A stretch of 64,000 nucleotides of DNA from Enterococcus diestrammenae (GCF_009933255.1 NZ_MAEI01000054.1:375355-439354), one strand, 5' to 3'; shown: positions 51,829 to 61,352, numbered from the stretch's first letter. A program made the numbers and translations. The notes: generated by a model not told the origin, from the sequence alone.

Positions 51829-52010
51829 TCTATGAGCTTCTACTGAGACAGAAACGTAGATATGTAGGATTCGTTGTATCCGAATTAACGCCTGCGGAGT
51901 GTTATAGCAAACGAGAGTAGCGAGCAAATGGCAAAATCGGACACGTAGAAACAGGAAATAAACATAAATCTGACAACATTTATAGTTGGTTAGAAATATT
52001 TATAGATTTT
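51760..52010 (+). ncRNA. Probable omega (right-end) RNA of TnpB
   Basis: The guide RNA of IS605/IS607 TnpB proteins overlaps the 3' end of tnpB and runs to the right end. Here the non-coding 180 bp after the stop is richer in GC than tnpB and can form hairpins. Limits are inferred from position, not from a computed fold. Confidence 0.4.
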
Positions 52011-52023
52011 TGGCAACGGTGCA

Positions 52024-52209
52024 ATGATGAAAGTAAAGAAGCCCACTTCCCTTATCCGGGTGATAAAGGGATTTATTCGAATTCTCCCTTTTGTCAATAC
52101 CAGCAGCGACACGTTTGGACGAAATGCCAATGGCTACCTCCATTCACAGGCACAGCGCTTAAAACAAATTGAACGAGAACGGGAAAGAGAGCGGGATCAT
52201 TATTCCTAA
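52024..52209 (+). CDS. Possible small protein beside the IS element
   Basis: A 61-codon frame ending in an Arg/Glu-alternating tail (QIERERERERDHYS). There is no good ribosome site and no recognised family. It may be the cut remnant of a gene hit by the IS, or not a gene at all. Confidence 0.25.
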   Translation: MMKVKKPTSLIRVIKGFIRILPFVNTSSDTFGRNANGYLHSQAQRLKQIERERERERDHYS

Positions 52210-52340
52210 AGCTTAACCTGTAAGTGCTTGTCAGCTAATTTCAGACAATTTGGAAAAAGTTTATAGAAAAATCTGGCAAGATATTGTCACAATGGGTATT
52301 TCGCACTGCGAGCCATTTAAAGAGTGCCATTTAAAAAAAC

Positions 52341-52387
52341 AAAAGTTACCGGCTATTGTTGCGAGCAACTCTGTCGGTAGCTTTTTT
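52341..52387 (+). terminator. Terminator before ytkL
   Basis: AAAAGTTACCG pairs with CGGTAGCTTTT, followed by T. Just before it GCCATTTAAA occurs twice within 25 bp. Confidence 0.75.
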
Positions 52388-52594
52388 ATTGACTTCACAA
52401 AGTATCACTTGTTGAAATGAAGACGTAACCGACACAAGCTGAAGAATATCAGGTGTTCCTTCCCCAAAGCATTCTCTCTGTCCGTTTTGCTGTTTTATCT
52501 GTTATAATGAAACTGTTACAGTAAGGTCTCGTTGACTAGTTATTTCAGGCAAGTGATGGTCAAAAAAGCCAAGACTTAGAGGAGGATTCCTTCT

Positions 52595-53278
52595 ATGAAA
52601 ATCACATATCATGGTCACTCAGTGGTTTCCATTGTGACCGAAACAGGATGCTGTATTGTGATCGATCCGTTTTTTACCGGCAATACTTTAGCCGATATCC
52701 CTGCGGAGGCGGTCCAAGCAGATTATATCCTGATTACCCACGGCCATTCCGATCACATCGGGGATATGGTGGCGATTGCCAAAGCCTGTGAGGCGACGGT
52801 GGTGGGGATGGTGGAAGTCTGCCATTATGCAGAAACTCAAGGGGTGAAAAAGACCCACGGCATGAATATCGGTGGTCGCTTTACCTTTCCTTTTGGACGA
52901 GTGAAGCTGGTGTCGGCGCTGCATAGTACCGGACTAGAAGTGGCGGGCCAGATGGTTTATATGGGAGAAGCAGCTGGTTTGATTTTGGAAATCGAAGGCA
53001 AAACCATCTATCACGCGGGGGATACGAGTTATTTTCGCGATATGGAATTGATCGGCGAGTACTTCGAGGTGGATTTGGCCTTCTTGCCGATTGGCGATAA
53101 TTTTACCATGGGGCCAGCCGAAGCGGCGGTGGCGGCAGCCAGTATCCAGGCGAAAAAAGTTGTGCCGATTCATTACAATACCTTCCCAGTGATCCAACAA
53201 GATCCGCAACAATTTGTGGGCATGTTGGAAGCGTCGGTGGGAGAAATCATGCACCCCGGCGAAACCGTGACTTTATAA
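52595..53278 (+). CDS. ytkL: UPF0173 metal-dependent hydrolase (YtkL-like)
   Basis: A metallo-beta-lactamase-fold hydrolase of 227 residues with THGHSDHIGD as the metal motif and further His/Asp ligands (HAGDTSYF, PIHYNT). Substrate unknown. GGAGGA lies 9 bp before the ATG and TATAAT about 90 bp upstream. It heads the ytkL-ytoI-nrnA group, an order kept across many Firmicutes. Confidence 0.93.
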   Translation: MKITYHGHSVVSIVTETGCCIVIDPFFTGNTLADIPAEAVQADYILITHGHSDHIGDMVAIAKACEATVVGMVEVCHYAETQGVKKTHGMNIGGRFTFPFGRVKLVSALHSTGLEVAGQMVYMGEAAGLILEIEGKTIYHAGDTSYFRDMELIGEYFEVDLAFLPIGDNFTMGPAEAAVAAASIQAKKVVPIHYNTFPVIQQDPQQFVGMLEASVGEIMHPGETVTL

Positions 53279-53338
53279 TCTTTCAAACCGGATGTAGCAA
53301 GCAAACGGCCATTAACCTATAGAAAAGAGTTGACTCTG

Positions 53339-54670
53339 TTGGCAACAAAACACGACCTGATTTTAAACCATATCGAAAGTCTACCCATCGGCGACCGGAT
53401 CTCGGTGCGGGGGATCGCCAAAGCGCTAAACGTCAGTGAAGGGACGGCATACCGGGCCATCAAAGACGCGGAAAATATCGGCTTGGTGTCCACCATTCAG
53501 CGGGTGGGAACGATTCGTATCGAACGAAAATTAAAAAAACATATTGAACGCCTAACTTTTGGCGAAGTGGTCCAAATTATTGAAGGGGACGTCTTAGGTG
53601 GCGCAGACGGGCTGAACAAAGTCTTGAACAAATTTGTCATCGGAGCCATGAAAGAAGAGGCCATGGAGCGTTATATTACTCCGGGTTCCTTGATGATTGT
53701 CGGCAACCGAGAAGAAGTCCATCGCTTGGCCTTGGAACATGGGGCGGCCGTCTTGATTACCGGTGGTTTCGGGACATCGGCGGAAATTGCTCGCCTGGCA
53801 GACAAGGTAGCGATGCCGGTGATGAGTACCACCTATGATACCTTTACCGTGGCGACGATGATCAACCGGGCGTTATCTGACCAGTTGATTAAAAAAGATA
53901 TCATGTTGGTGTCTGATATTTATGTGCCTTTGGAAAAGACCTTGTACTTAAACAGCCAAGACACGGTGAAAGATTACAAAAAACTCGCTGACCGCAGCAG
54001 TCATTCCCGCTTTCCGGTGGTGAATCGCAGCATGCGCCTCGTGGGAATCGTCACCGCTAAAGATATCTTGGAAAAATCCGATAAGCTGACCATCGAAAAA
54101 GTCATGACCAAAGACCCGAATTTTGTCAAACGGGAAATGAGTGTCGCCTCCGTCAGTCACCAGATGATCTGGGATGGCTTGGAAGTGATGCCGGTGGTTT
54201 CCGATGATTTGAGTTTGGTGGGCTTGGTTTCTCGGCAAGATGTCATGAAGGCGATGCAGCTGGTGCAGCGGCAAACCCAGATGTCAGATACCATCAGCGA
54301 CCAGATTACCGGTGAGATTCAGCTGATCGATCACGATGGCGACGGCAAGAAAAAAGAGATGCCGGAGTTTCTTTTTACCGTCTCGCCCCAGATGGTCAAT
54401 GAAGTCGGCACGATTTCCATGGGCGTGCTGAATGAAGTGGTGGCCAATGCCGTCAAACGTACGTTGTATTTCAATCAACGCCGCAACACCTGGATTGAAC
54501 AGATCAATCTACATTATTTCCGCTTGATTCAGCTAGAAAGCCAGTTGGTGATTCGCCCGCGGATTTTGGAATTAGGCCGGCGTTCGGCAAAGTTGGACAT
54601 CGAGATTTACATCGAAAACACGTTGGTGGCCAAAGCCATCGTGGTCTGCCAAGTTTTGGAACGCCCCTAA
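53339..54670 (+). CDS. ytoI: YtoI-like HTH-DRTGG-CBS-hotdog regulator
   Basis: A 443-residue protein with four modules: winged-helix HTH (VRGIAKALNVSEGTAYRAIKDAE), a DRTGG domain (residues about 70-190), paired CBS domains (about 190-310; SRFPVVNRSMRLVGIVTAKDI) that usually bind adenine nucleotides, and a C-terminal hotdog thioesterase-like domain. It is probably a nucleotide-sensing regulator; its targets are unknown. The start is placed at TTG giving MATKHDLILNH, the usual family N-terminus; another TTG lies 9 bp upstream. Confidence 0.9.
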   Translation: MATKHDLILNHIESLPIGDRISVRGIAKALNVSEGTAYRAIKDAENIGLVSTIQRVGTIRIERKLKKHIERLTFGEVVQIIEGDVLGGADGLNKVLNKFVIGAMKEEAMERYITPGSLMIVGNREEVHRLALEHGAAVLITGGFGTSAEIARLADKVAMPVMSTTYDTFTVATMINRALSDQLIKKDIMLVSDIYVPLEKTLYLNSQDTVKDYKKLADRSSHSRFPVVNRSMRLVGIVTAKDILEKSDKLTIEKVMTKDPNFVKREMSVASVSHQMIWDGLEVMPVVSDDLSLVGLVSRQDVMKAMQLVQRQTQMSDTISDQITGEIQLIDHDGDGKKKEMPEFLFTVSPQMVNEVGTISMGVLNEVVANAVKRTLYFNQRRNTWIEQINLHYFRLIQLESQLVIRPRILELGRRSAKLDIEIYIENTLVAKAIVVCQVLERP

Positions 54671-54704
54671 GTTGCACGAGAAAATTTGAAATGAGGAACA
54701 TCTA

Positions 54705-55682
54705 ATGAGCAGTATTCGACAAGAAATTTTACAAGCCATCAAAGACTACGATCGCATCATCATCCATCGCCACATGCGACCAGATCCCGATGCCCTCGGT
54801 TCCCAAGTGGGGTTGGCCGAAGTCTTACGGGCCAGTTTTCCCACAAAAGAGATTTACCAAGTCGGCGGCCCCGTGGAAGGGCTGGACTATTTGGCAGAAA
54901 TGGATGAGGTAGCTGATCATCTGTACCAAGGCGCCTTGGTGATTGTCACCGATACCGCCAATTCTCCCCGGATTAGCGATCAGCGTTTTGAATTTGGGGA
55001 ACGACTGGTGAAAATCGATCACCACCCCAATGACGAACCCTATGGCGATTTGGTGTGGGTCAATACCAAAGCTTCCAGCTGTAGTGAGATGGTTGCGGAT
55101 TTTGCCTTATCTTTTCCAGAAGAACTGGTAGTCAATCAAGCGGCCGCCCGCCTGCTGTATGCCGGCATCGTGGGGGACACCGGTCGCTTCTTGTATCCGG
55201 CGACCACCGCCCATACGTTGGCGATTTCCGGACGGCTATTGGAATACGGTTTTGACGCGGCGTTGCTCAATCGTCAGCTGCAACAGATTTCCTTGAAAGT
55301 TGCTCATCTATCCGGCTACGTCTACCAGCATATCGAAGCCGATGACAATGGCGCGGGCCAAGTGATTTTGCCACAGGAATTGCTGGAAAAATACGGCGTC
55401 GTGGATTCGGAAACAGCCGCTTTAGTGCCGTTACCAGGCACGGTGGATAGCATTTTGGCTTGGGCCCTCTTTGTCTGGCAACCAGAAGGCTACTACCGCG
55501 TGCGCCTACGTTCAAAAGGCCCAGTGATCAATGAAATCGCCAAACGACACCACGGCGGCGGCCACCCATTAGCTTCGGGGGCCAATGCGCGAGATCTTGA
55601 CGAAGTTGCCGAAATCTACAGCGAAATCCAAGACTTGTGTCGTAGGTTTAAAGAAGAACAAGCAGCGGCGCCAGAAAACTAG
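54705..55682 (+). CDS. nrnA: DHH-family oligoribonuclease/pAp phosphatase NrnA
   Basis: NrnA degrades short RNA oligomers to mononucleotides and dephosphorylates 3'-phosphoadenosine 5'-phosphate. The protein has 325 residues: HRHMRPDPDALGSQ, DTAN and KIDHHPND are the DHH catalytic motifs, and RHHGGGHPLASG in the C-terminal DHHA1 domain binds the substrate end. GAGGAA lies before the ATG. It follows ytoI by 34 bp and closes the unit, with a terminator after it. Confidence 0.95.
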   Translation: MSSIRQEILQAIKDYDRIIIHRHMRPDPDALGSQVGLAEVLRASFPTKEIYQVGGPVEGLDYLAEMDEVADHLYQGALVIVTDTANSPRISDQRFEFGERLVKIDHHPNDEPYGDLVWVNTKASSCSEMVADFALSFPEELVVNQAAARLLYAGIVGDTGRFLYPATTAHTLAISGRLLEYGFDAALLNRQLQQISLKVAHLSGYVYQHIEADDNGAGQVILPQELLEKYGVVDSETAALVPLPGTVDSILAWALFVWQPEGYYRVRLRSKGPVINEIAKRHHGGGHPLASGANARDLDEVAEIYSEIQDLCRRFKEEQAAAPEN

Positions 55683-55715
55683 GGCGCCCAGCCAGTATGT
55701 ATAGGAAAGTATCGT

Positions 55716-55756
55716 AAAAACGTCCAAAGACTCAGGGTGGTCTTTGGACGTTTTTT
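55716..55756 (+). terminator. Terminator after nrnA
   Basis: AAACGTCCAAAGA pairs with TCTTTGGACGTTT, followed by a T run. Confidence 0.9.
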
Positions 55757-55926
55757 ATAGATGACGGCTTATAAAATTTATGCGCTATACAGGCTAATGT
55801 CTCCCGCTATCATAGTGATGTTACGAAAAAGGTGAAATTTAGCCCCGCAAGAATTGGGTTGACGGTAACAAGGACCGCTTGACCTTTAAGGCTTGCCCCT
55901 CTTCAGGAAGCGTCTAAAAAGCTTTC

Positions 55927-56337
55927 CTAACGTATTTTTTCTACTTTTCCCGATGTTTTTAGATCATTTGCCACGGCTTCCTTCATTTCATCAAATGCTT
56001 GCTGGCTAGTTGTGATGTTTAAAATGAACTGGACGGCTTCTTCTTGTGTAAATTTCGTGGTATACCCATTCATCATAAATAAGGTGAGCATCGCCACGAG
56101 GGCGGTGCGCTTATTGCCGTTTTGAAAGGGGTGCCTTTTCGCTAGATTGATAGCTAAAATCGCAGCTTTATCATGGATTGTTGGGTATAAGGCTTCACCA
56201 AAAACCTCTTGTTGCGGTTGATTTACCGCCATATCCAAGGCGGCTGCGTCCTTGATCCCGATTAGCTCCCCTGAAGAAACGGTTGTAATTAGTTTGGTGT
56301 TGATTTTTACGATATCTTTTACTGTCAAATATCTCAT
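55927..56337 (-). CDS. Doc-type toxin (Fic/DOC family)
   Basis: A 136-residue Doc protein. HPFQNGNKRTALVAM is the Doc form of the Fic motif; Doc kinases phosphorylate and so inactivate elongation factor Tu. An N-terminal TVKDIVKIN and the AILAINLAKRHPF approach match full-length Doc. It overlaps the antitoxin gene by 4 bp. The catalytic residues are present, so the toxin looks functional. Confidence 0.9.
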   Translation of the reverse strand: MRYLTVKDIVKINTKLITTVSSGELIGIKDAAALDMAVNQPQQEVFGEALYPTIHDKAAILAINLAKRHPFQNGNKRTALVAMLTLFMMNGYTTKFTQEEAVQFILNITTSQQAFDEMKEAVANDLKTSGKVEKIR

Positions 56338-56579
56338 AAGTCAACCAAATCCTTGATAGCTTTCTCGTATTGCACCATCACGGAGTCGACAATGGCATCC
56401 ACATCAACTTCATCTTCCGCTTTGACAATTTTTACAGAGCCGTCCGTTTCAAAAAGATAACGAATCGATTCGCCAGTTTTCAAATTTAGCTTCTCCTTGA
56501 CTTCGAGGGGAATGGTGGTGACATCACTATTTCCTGATTTTCGCACCTTATATTTTTTATCGGTATCTACATGACTCAT
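56334..56579 (-). CDS. AbrB-type antitoxin of the Doc module
   Basis: An 81-residue protein: AbrB/MazE-like N-terminus (KYKVRKSGNSDVTTIPLEVKEKLNL) and an acidic tail ending IVDSVMVQYEKAIKDLVDL, which would block Doc. Phd is the classical Doc partner, so this is the AbrB-Doc variant. The start is the ATG 9 bp after GGAGAT. Confidence 0.85.
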   Translation of the reverse strand: MSHVDTDKKYKVRKSGNSDVTTIPLEVKEKLNLKTGESIRYLFETDGSVKIVKAEDEVDVDAIVDSVMVQYEKAIKDLVDL

Positions 56580-56979
56580 AGTAATCACATCTCCTTTTTG
56601 GATATACTTTATTATAATGTATCTATTCGTGATAGTAAATCGCTTTTACCAGGTAAGGGAAATTGGCAAAAATAGCAGACTTCGAATGCCGATGAAGAAC
56701 ATCAAATATCCAGCTTTTCCCCAAAAAGTGCTTAAGCTTTTTGGCGAAAAGCTTTTTTTATTACGCAAAAAATCTCTTTCATGTTCCAGAAACCTTACAA
56801 ATTTTCTGATTAGGAAGAAATCCCTTGTTCTATCAAGGCTTTGATTTACTTCGCCCTTTGATAGTTGTTCGCTGTAACATTTAAAAGGGGGTTTTTCGAA
56901 AAATCTTTGGTGTTGGTAATATAGCCCTGCTGTCTTTGTGAAGATATAATCAAGCCATCAAGAAAGTGGAGGTAGCAAG
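56580..56979. other. AT-rich region between the Doc module and the glucarate cluster
   Basis: It holds a long terminator-like stem at 56712-56760, the perfect 12-bp palindrome TTTTTCGAAAAA at 56892, and a TATAAT at 56945 with no good -35, consistent with an activator-dependent gudD promoter. I find no convincing gene. Confidence 0.55.
56712..56760 (+). terminator. Long stem-loop with T-run upstream of the glucarate cluster
   Basis: AGCTTTTC and CCAAAAAG pair with CTTTTTGG and GAAAAGCT; T7 follows. No plus-strand gene precedes it. Confidence 0.7.
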
Positions 56980-58305
56980 ATGGTTCCCAAAATTGTAAAA
57001 ATGGAAGTCGTACCAGTAGCCGGCTATGACAGCATGCTGATGAATCTCAGTGGTGCCCACGGTCCTTACTTTACACGGAATATCGTGATTTTAACTGATG
57101 ATCAAGGACGCACCGGGTTAGGGGAAGTTCCTGGAGGCGAAAAAATTAGAACAACTTTGGAAGCGGTTCAAGAGTTAGTCGTGGGCCGACCGGTTGGCGA
57201 ATATAAAAACATTGTAAAAGACATTCAAGACAAATACAGTCAGCTAGATGAAGGCGGTCGGGGAGCCCAAACCTTTGACTTGCGGACGACGGTGCATGTG
57301 ATGACCGCGGTGGAAGCACCTTTGTTGGACTTGTTAGGCCAGCACTTAAACGTCCCTGTGGCGGCTCTTTTAGGGGATGGTCAAGTACGGGAATCCGTGA
57401 AGTTCTTAGGCTATTTGTTCTATGTGGCGGATAAAAACAAAACCGACTTGCCTTATTTGGAACATGATGATGACTCCGATGCGTGGGGACGTTTGCGCCG
57501 GGAAGAGGCGATGACGCCAGAAGCGATTGTGGCTTTGGCGAAAGCGGCCCATGAGCGTTATGGCTTTGAAGATTTCAAACTAAAAGGCGGCGTGTTACCG
57601 GGACCAGAAGAAGTCAAAGCAGTACGGGCCTTGAAAGAAGCCTTTCCAAATGCCCGCATCACCTTGGATCCTAATGGCGGCTGGTTGTTGAAAGACGCAT
57701 TGGAATATGCTAAAGACTTAAAAGATATCGTAGCTTACGTGGAAGATCCATGTGGGGCGGAAGGCGTCTTTTCCGGTCGGGAAACGATGGCAGAATTCCG
57801 ACGCCTGACTGGTTGTCCGACAGCAACCAATATGGTGGCAACCGATTGGCGGGAGATGAAAGCTTCCATTCGTTTGGATAGTGTGACGATTCCGTTGGCG
57901 GATCCGCATTTTTGGACGATGCAAGGTAGCGTGCGGGTGGCGCAAATGTGTCACGATTTCGACTACACATGGGGCGTCCATTCCAACAATCACTTCGATA
58001 TTTCCTTGGCAATGGTGGCCCACACTTGTGCCGCAGCGCCAGGTGAAGTCAATGCTGCCGATACCCACTGGATTTGGCAAGATGGCCAAGGCTTGACCAA
58101 GCACTCACCAGAAATCCATGACGGAGCGATTGCCGTTCCTAAAGATGTTCCAGGGCTAGGCTTGGAATTGGATCGGGAAAAATTGGCCGCGGCTCATGCT
58201 TTGTATTTGGAAAAAGGCCTCGGTGCCAGAAACGATGCCATCGCCATGCAGTACTTGATCCCTGGCTGGGAGTTTGATCCAAAACGGCCATCTTTGGTGC
58301 GTTAA
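56980..58305 (+). CDS. gudD: Glucarate dehydratase
   Basis: GudD removes water from D-glucarate to give 5-keto-4-deoxy-D-glucarate. The protein has 441 residues. FKLKGG carries the KxK base, [16 protein letters not shown] and the following Glu/Asp bind magnesium, and [11 protein letters not shown] holds the catalytic His; these are the glucarate-dehydratase versions of enolase-superfamily motifs, and [17 protein letters not shown] is nearly that of the E. coli enzyme. GGAGG precedes the ATG. It is the first gene of the catabolic cluster; no regulator is visible. Confidence 0.95.
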   Translation: MVPKIVKMEVVPVAGYDSMLMNLSGAHGPYFTRNIVILTDDQGRTGLGEVPGGEKIRTTLEAVQELVVGRPVGEYKNIVKDIQDKYSQLDEGGRGAQTFDLRTTVHVMTAVEAPLLDLLGQHLNVPVAALLGDGQVRESVKFLGYLFYVADKNKTDLPYLEHDDDSDAWGRLRREEAMTPEAIVALAKAAHERYGFEDFKLKGGVLPGPEEVKAVRALKEAFPNARITLDPNGGWLLKDALEYAKDLKDIVAYVEDPCGAEGVFSGRETMAEFRRLTGCPTATNMVATDWREMKASIRLDSVTIPLADPHFWTMQGSVRVAQMCHDFDYTWGVHSNNHFDISLAMVAHTCAAAPGEVNAADTHWIWQDGQGLTKHSPEIHDGAIAVPKDVPGLGLELDREKLAAAHALYLEKGLGARNDAIAMQYLIPGWEFDPKRPSLVR

Positions 58306-58382
58306 CAAGCTAGGCTGTCAGGGGCCGGCCGCGACGGTGCGGCTAGCCCGTGAAGTCCTAGATGGAGAGAGGAAATGACGAA

Positions 58383-59285
58383 ATGAAGTTTGAGATAGAG
58401 AAGATCAAAGGGATTATCGTGCCCTTGATTACCCCGGTGGATGCCGAGGAAAAAATCGATGAAACCCGCTTGCGAAAAATCGTCAACCACGTGATTGATC
58501 ACGGTGTTCACGGCATTTTAGCCTTTGGTAGTAACAGCGAGTTTTACATGTTTGAAGACGAGGAAATGGTGCAAGCCACCCGCATCATTTGCGAGGAAGC
58601 CAATGGTCGGGTGCCGGTCTTCTTCGGAATGGGCAAGATTCGCACCAGTCACAGTGTGGCGCTAGCGAAAAAAGCGGCGGAACTGCCAGTAGCTGGGATT
58701 TCCATTTTGCAACCGATGTTTATCAAACCCACTGACGAAGCCTTGTACAACCACTTCCGGAAGATTGCGGAAGCCGTACCCGAAACCATGGTCCTACTCT
58801 ATAACAATCCTGGACGAGCTGGTTACACTATGAGTTTGCCAGTCGTTCGTCGTTTGGCTCATGATGTGGCCAATATCGTGGGGATGAAGGATTCCAGCGG
58901 TGACGTGACTTACTTAAGTGAAGTCATCCGCCAAAACCAAGACGTGGACTTCCGGGTGATGGCGGGAAAAGACACGATTGTCTATCCAGCCTTGGCAGTG
59001 GGAGCAGTGGGGAGCGTTTGTTCCACCGCCAATATGTACACCGAGTTGGTGGCAGGCATTTACGACAAATTTGTCGCGGGGGATCTTAAAGGAGCCTTGG
59101 AGAATCAATTCAAATTGAATCCGATTCGGTTATCCCAAGATGCCGCCAGTTTCCCGGCAGCCACCAAAGATATGGCCAACTTGATGGGCTTGGACATGGG
59201 GGCTTCGATTTTACCGACGGAAGCCACCACCGGAGTTATTTTGGAAAAGATGAAAAACGAGATGAAAGCAGGCGGCTTTTTATAA
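58383..59285 (+). CDS. DapA-family lyase, probable 5-keto-4-deoxyglucarate aldolase
   Basis: A 300-residue class I aldolase of the DHDPS/N-acetylneuraminate lyase superfamily. LLYNNPGRAGY has the Tyr and GMKDSSGD the Schiff-base Lys; FGSNSEF is the carboxylate-binding motif. KdgD dehydratases of the same superfamily have YQRDNA at the Tyr site, which this protein lacks. With GarR and GarK downstream and no ketoglutarate semialdehyde dehydrogenase, cleavage to pyruvate and tartronate semialdehyde is the likely reaction, replacing GarL. The start follows AGAGGA by about 9 bp. Confidence 0.8.
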   Translation: MKFEIEKIKGIIVPLITPVDAEEKIDETRLRKIVNHVIDHGVHGILAFGSNSEFYMFEDEEMVQATRIICEEANGRVPVFFGMGKIRTSHSVALAKKAAELPVAGISILQPMFIKPTDEALYNHFRKIAEAVPETMVLLYNNPGRAGYTMSLPVVRRLAHDVANIVGMKDSSGDVTYLSEVIRQNQDVDFRVMAGKDTIVYPALAVGAVGSVCSTANMYTELVAGIYDKFVAGDLKGALENQFKLNPIRLSQDAASFPAATKDMANLMGLDMGASILPTEATTGVILEKMKNEMKAGGFL

Positions 59286-59301
59286 GTAGAGGAGGGACAT
59301 C

Positions 59302-60435
59302 ATGGAACCAAAAAAAATTGTGATTGCCATGGATTCCTTCAAAGGTAGTGCCACCAGCTTGGAATTGGCAGATTGGTTGGAAAGCGGGATTCACCGGGTG
59401 CAACCAGACATTCAAGTGACGAAAATACCGATTGCTGATGGTGGCGAGGGGACGATTGCGGCCTTGATGCTAGCTTTAAATGGGCGGTGTCTGACAGTCG
59501 AAGTCAACAATCCCCTCGGTGAAGCCACCAAGGCCTTCTTTGGGATCACCGACCAGCAAGTGGCCTTTATTGAAATGGCCAAAGCTAGCGGGATTACCTT
59601 GATTGAGCAAACGGAAGCCAATGCGTTGCAAGCTTCCAGCTACGGCTTAGGGCAATTGATCGTGGCAGCCCTGGATCAAGGGGCCAAGGAAATCTATGTC
59701 GGCATCGGCGGCAGTGCTACCAATGATGGTGGCGTGGGGATGGCCCAAGCGTTGGGAGTCTCTTTCAAAGATGCCCACGGACAGGAAATCGCTCCGGGGG
59801 CAGCCGGCTTGGCAGAGTTGGCTACGATTGATATTTCCCAGCTGGATCCTCGGGTGTCCCAGACAGCTTTTCACATGCTGTCAGACGTGGCCAATCCTTT
59901 GACAGGAGACAATGGCGCAATCCGCATTTACGGTGGGCAAAAAGGCTTACCGGAACATCGAATGGCAGAAGTCGATGGGTGGATGCAACAGTATCGCCAG
60001 CGGATTTCTGACTTAGTCGGGGAAGATATCGGTGCCAGAGCCGGTGCTGGCGCTGCCGGTGGGGTAGGGACGGCTTTGATGGCTTTTTGTCAGGCGGACT
60101 TTTACCAAGGTATCGACAAAATCCTCGAGCTGCTACAAGTCGAGAAGCAGATGGCTACCGCCAATGCCGTCATTACCGGCGAAGGCTTTATGGATGCTCA
60201 GAGTATCAACGGCAAAGCCCCGATTGGCATTGCCAAAATGGCGAAGCGCTATGATTTGCCGGTGATTGCCATCGTCGGCGGCGCAGCGGATGAGTTGGCA
60301 CCGCTTTATGAAGCCGGCATCGATTTGGTGCTGGGGGCAGTCAATCGGCCCATGACCTTAGCAGAGGCCATGGACCATGTCAAAATCAACGTGATCAACG
60401 CGGGAGAAACAGCAGCCCGTGCATTAATGATATGA
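59302..60435 (+). CDS. garK: Glycerate kinase
   Basis: GarK phosphorylates D-glycerate, giving 2-phosphoglycerate in the GarK/GlxK class. The protein has 377 residues: DSFKGSATS near the N-terminus, IADGGEGTIAA, IGGSATNDGG and GAGAAGG are conserved type-1 kinase motifs. GAGGAGGG lies 4 bp before the ATG. It starts 16 bp after the aldolase gene and ends 16 bp before garR, so all are surely co-transcribed. Confidence 0.95.
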   Translation: MEPKKIVIAMDSFKGSATSLELADWLESGIHRVQPDIQVTKIPIADGGEGTIAALMLALNGRCLTVEVNNPLGEATKAFFGITDQQVAFIEMAKASGITLIEQTEANALQASSYGLGQLIVAALDQGAKEIYVGIGGSATNDGGVGMAQALGVSFKDAHGQEIAPGAAGLAELATIDISQLDPRVSQTAFHMLSDVANPLTGDNGAIRIYGGQKGLPEHRMAEVDGWMQQYRQRISDLVGEDIGARAGAGAAGGVGTALMAFCQADFYQGIDKILELLQVEKQMATANAVITGEGFMDAQSINGKAPIGIAKMAKRYDLPVIAIVGGAADELAPLYEAGIDLVLGAVNRPMTLAEAMDHVKINVINAGETAARALMI

Positions 60436-60451
60436 GAAAGGTGAATGAATA

Positions 60452-61336
60452 ATGAAAGTTGGATTTGTAGGTTTAGGAATTATGGGACGTCCCATGGCAA
60501 AAAATGTCGTCAAAGCAGGCTATGAAGTGACGGTTTTTGACTTTAATCAAGAAGCGATTGACGATTTGGTGGCTCACGGCGCGAAGGCAGCTGACAGCGG
60601 AAAAGCTGCCGCCGAAGAAGCCGATGTGGTCATCACCATGTTGCCAAACTCACCAAACGTCGAAGCGGCCTTATTTGCCGAAAATGGGATTGCAGAAGGC
60701 TTGCGTCCCGGGGCGACAGTCATCGACATGAGTTCCATCGCACCAAAAGCCAGCCAAGCCTTTGCTGAACGTTTGGCCAAACAAGAGGTGACGTTCTTGG
60801 ATGCACCGGTTTCTGGTGGCGAACCTAAAGCCATCGATGGTACGATTGCTGTCATGTTAGGTGGGAACCAAGAAGTCTTCAATCGTTACGAAGAATTGTT
60901 GAACACCATGGCTTCGACTGTGACTCGTGTCGGGGAAGTCGGCGCTGGTAACATCACCAAATTGGCTAACCAAATGATCGTCGCCATCAACATCGCCGCG
61001 ATTTCAGAAGCCTACTCCTTGGCGAAAAAAGCAAATGTCGATCCAGAAGCCGTCTACCAAGCAATCCGCAGCGGGTTGGCGGGCAGTACTGTCATGGATC
61101 AAAAATCCAACAAAATCTTCTCTGGTGATTTCGAACCAGGATTCCGCATCGAGTTGCACATTAAAGACATGCAAAACGTCTTGGAAACTTCTCACGCGGT
61201 CAACGTTGCGACACCATTTAGCTCTTTGGCGATGGACATCATGCAATCTTTGAAAGCACACGGCTTAGAAAAGAAAGATCATTCAGCGATTGCCAACTTC
61301 TATGAACTGATGAATGATATGAAGTTGCAAGGCTAA
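60452..61336 (+). CDS. garR: Tartronate semialdehyde reductase (2-hydroxy-3-oxopropionate reductase)
   Basis: GarR reduces tartronate semialdehyde to D-glycerate with NAD(P)H. The protein has 294 residues. FVGLGIMGRPMAKN binds the nucleotide, DAPVSGGEPKA binds substrate, and NITKLANQ contains the catalytic Lys of the beta-hydroxyacid dehydrogenase family. AAAGGTG precedes the ATG. Placed after gudD, the aldolase and garK, it fills the step between aldolase and kinase. Confidence 0.95.
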   Translation: MKVGFVGLGIMGRPMAKNVVKAGYEVTVFDFNQEAIDDLVAHGAKAADSGKAAAEEADVVITMLPNSPNVEAALFAENGIAEGLRPGATVIDMSSIAPKASQAFAERLAKQEVTFLDAPVSGGEPKAIDGTIAVMLGGNQEVFNRYEELLNTMASTVTRVGEVGAGNITKLANQMIVAINIAAISEAYSLAKKANVDPEAVYQAIRSGLAGSTVMDQKSNKIFSGDFEPGFRIELHIKDMQNVLETSHAVNVATPFSSLAMDIMQSLKAHGLEKKDHSAIANFYELMNDMKLQG

Positions 61337-61352
61337 TTGATACGCAGGCAAA

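Larger units (their letters stand above)
49995..52015 (+). mobile_element. IS607-type element (serine recombinase plus TnpB)
   Basis: A strongly AT-rich insert with tnpA and tnpB overlapping. Similar AT-rich motifs near the ends (AAATACCTATAAATAT on the left, AAATATTTATAG on the right) suggest the termini. IS607 elements have no terminal inverted repeats or target duplication, so the exact ends are approximate. Confidence 0.8.

Noticed and set aside
56617..56844. 75-codon plus-strand frame before the glucarate cluster
   Set aside because: It passes through a long terminator-like stem-loop, lacks a ribosome site and has a Lys/Leu/Ser-rich composition typical of AT-rich non-coding DNA.
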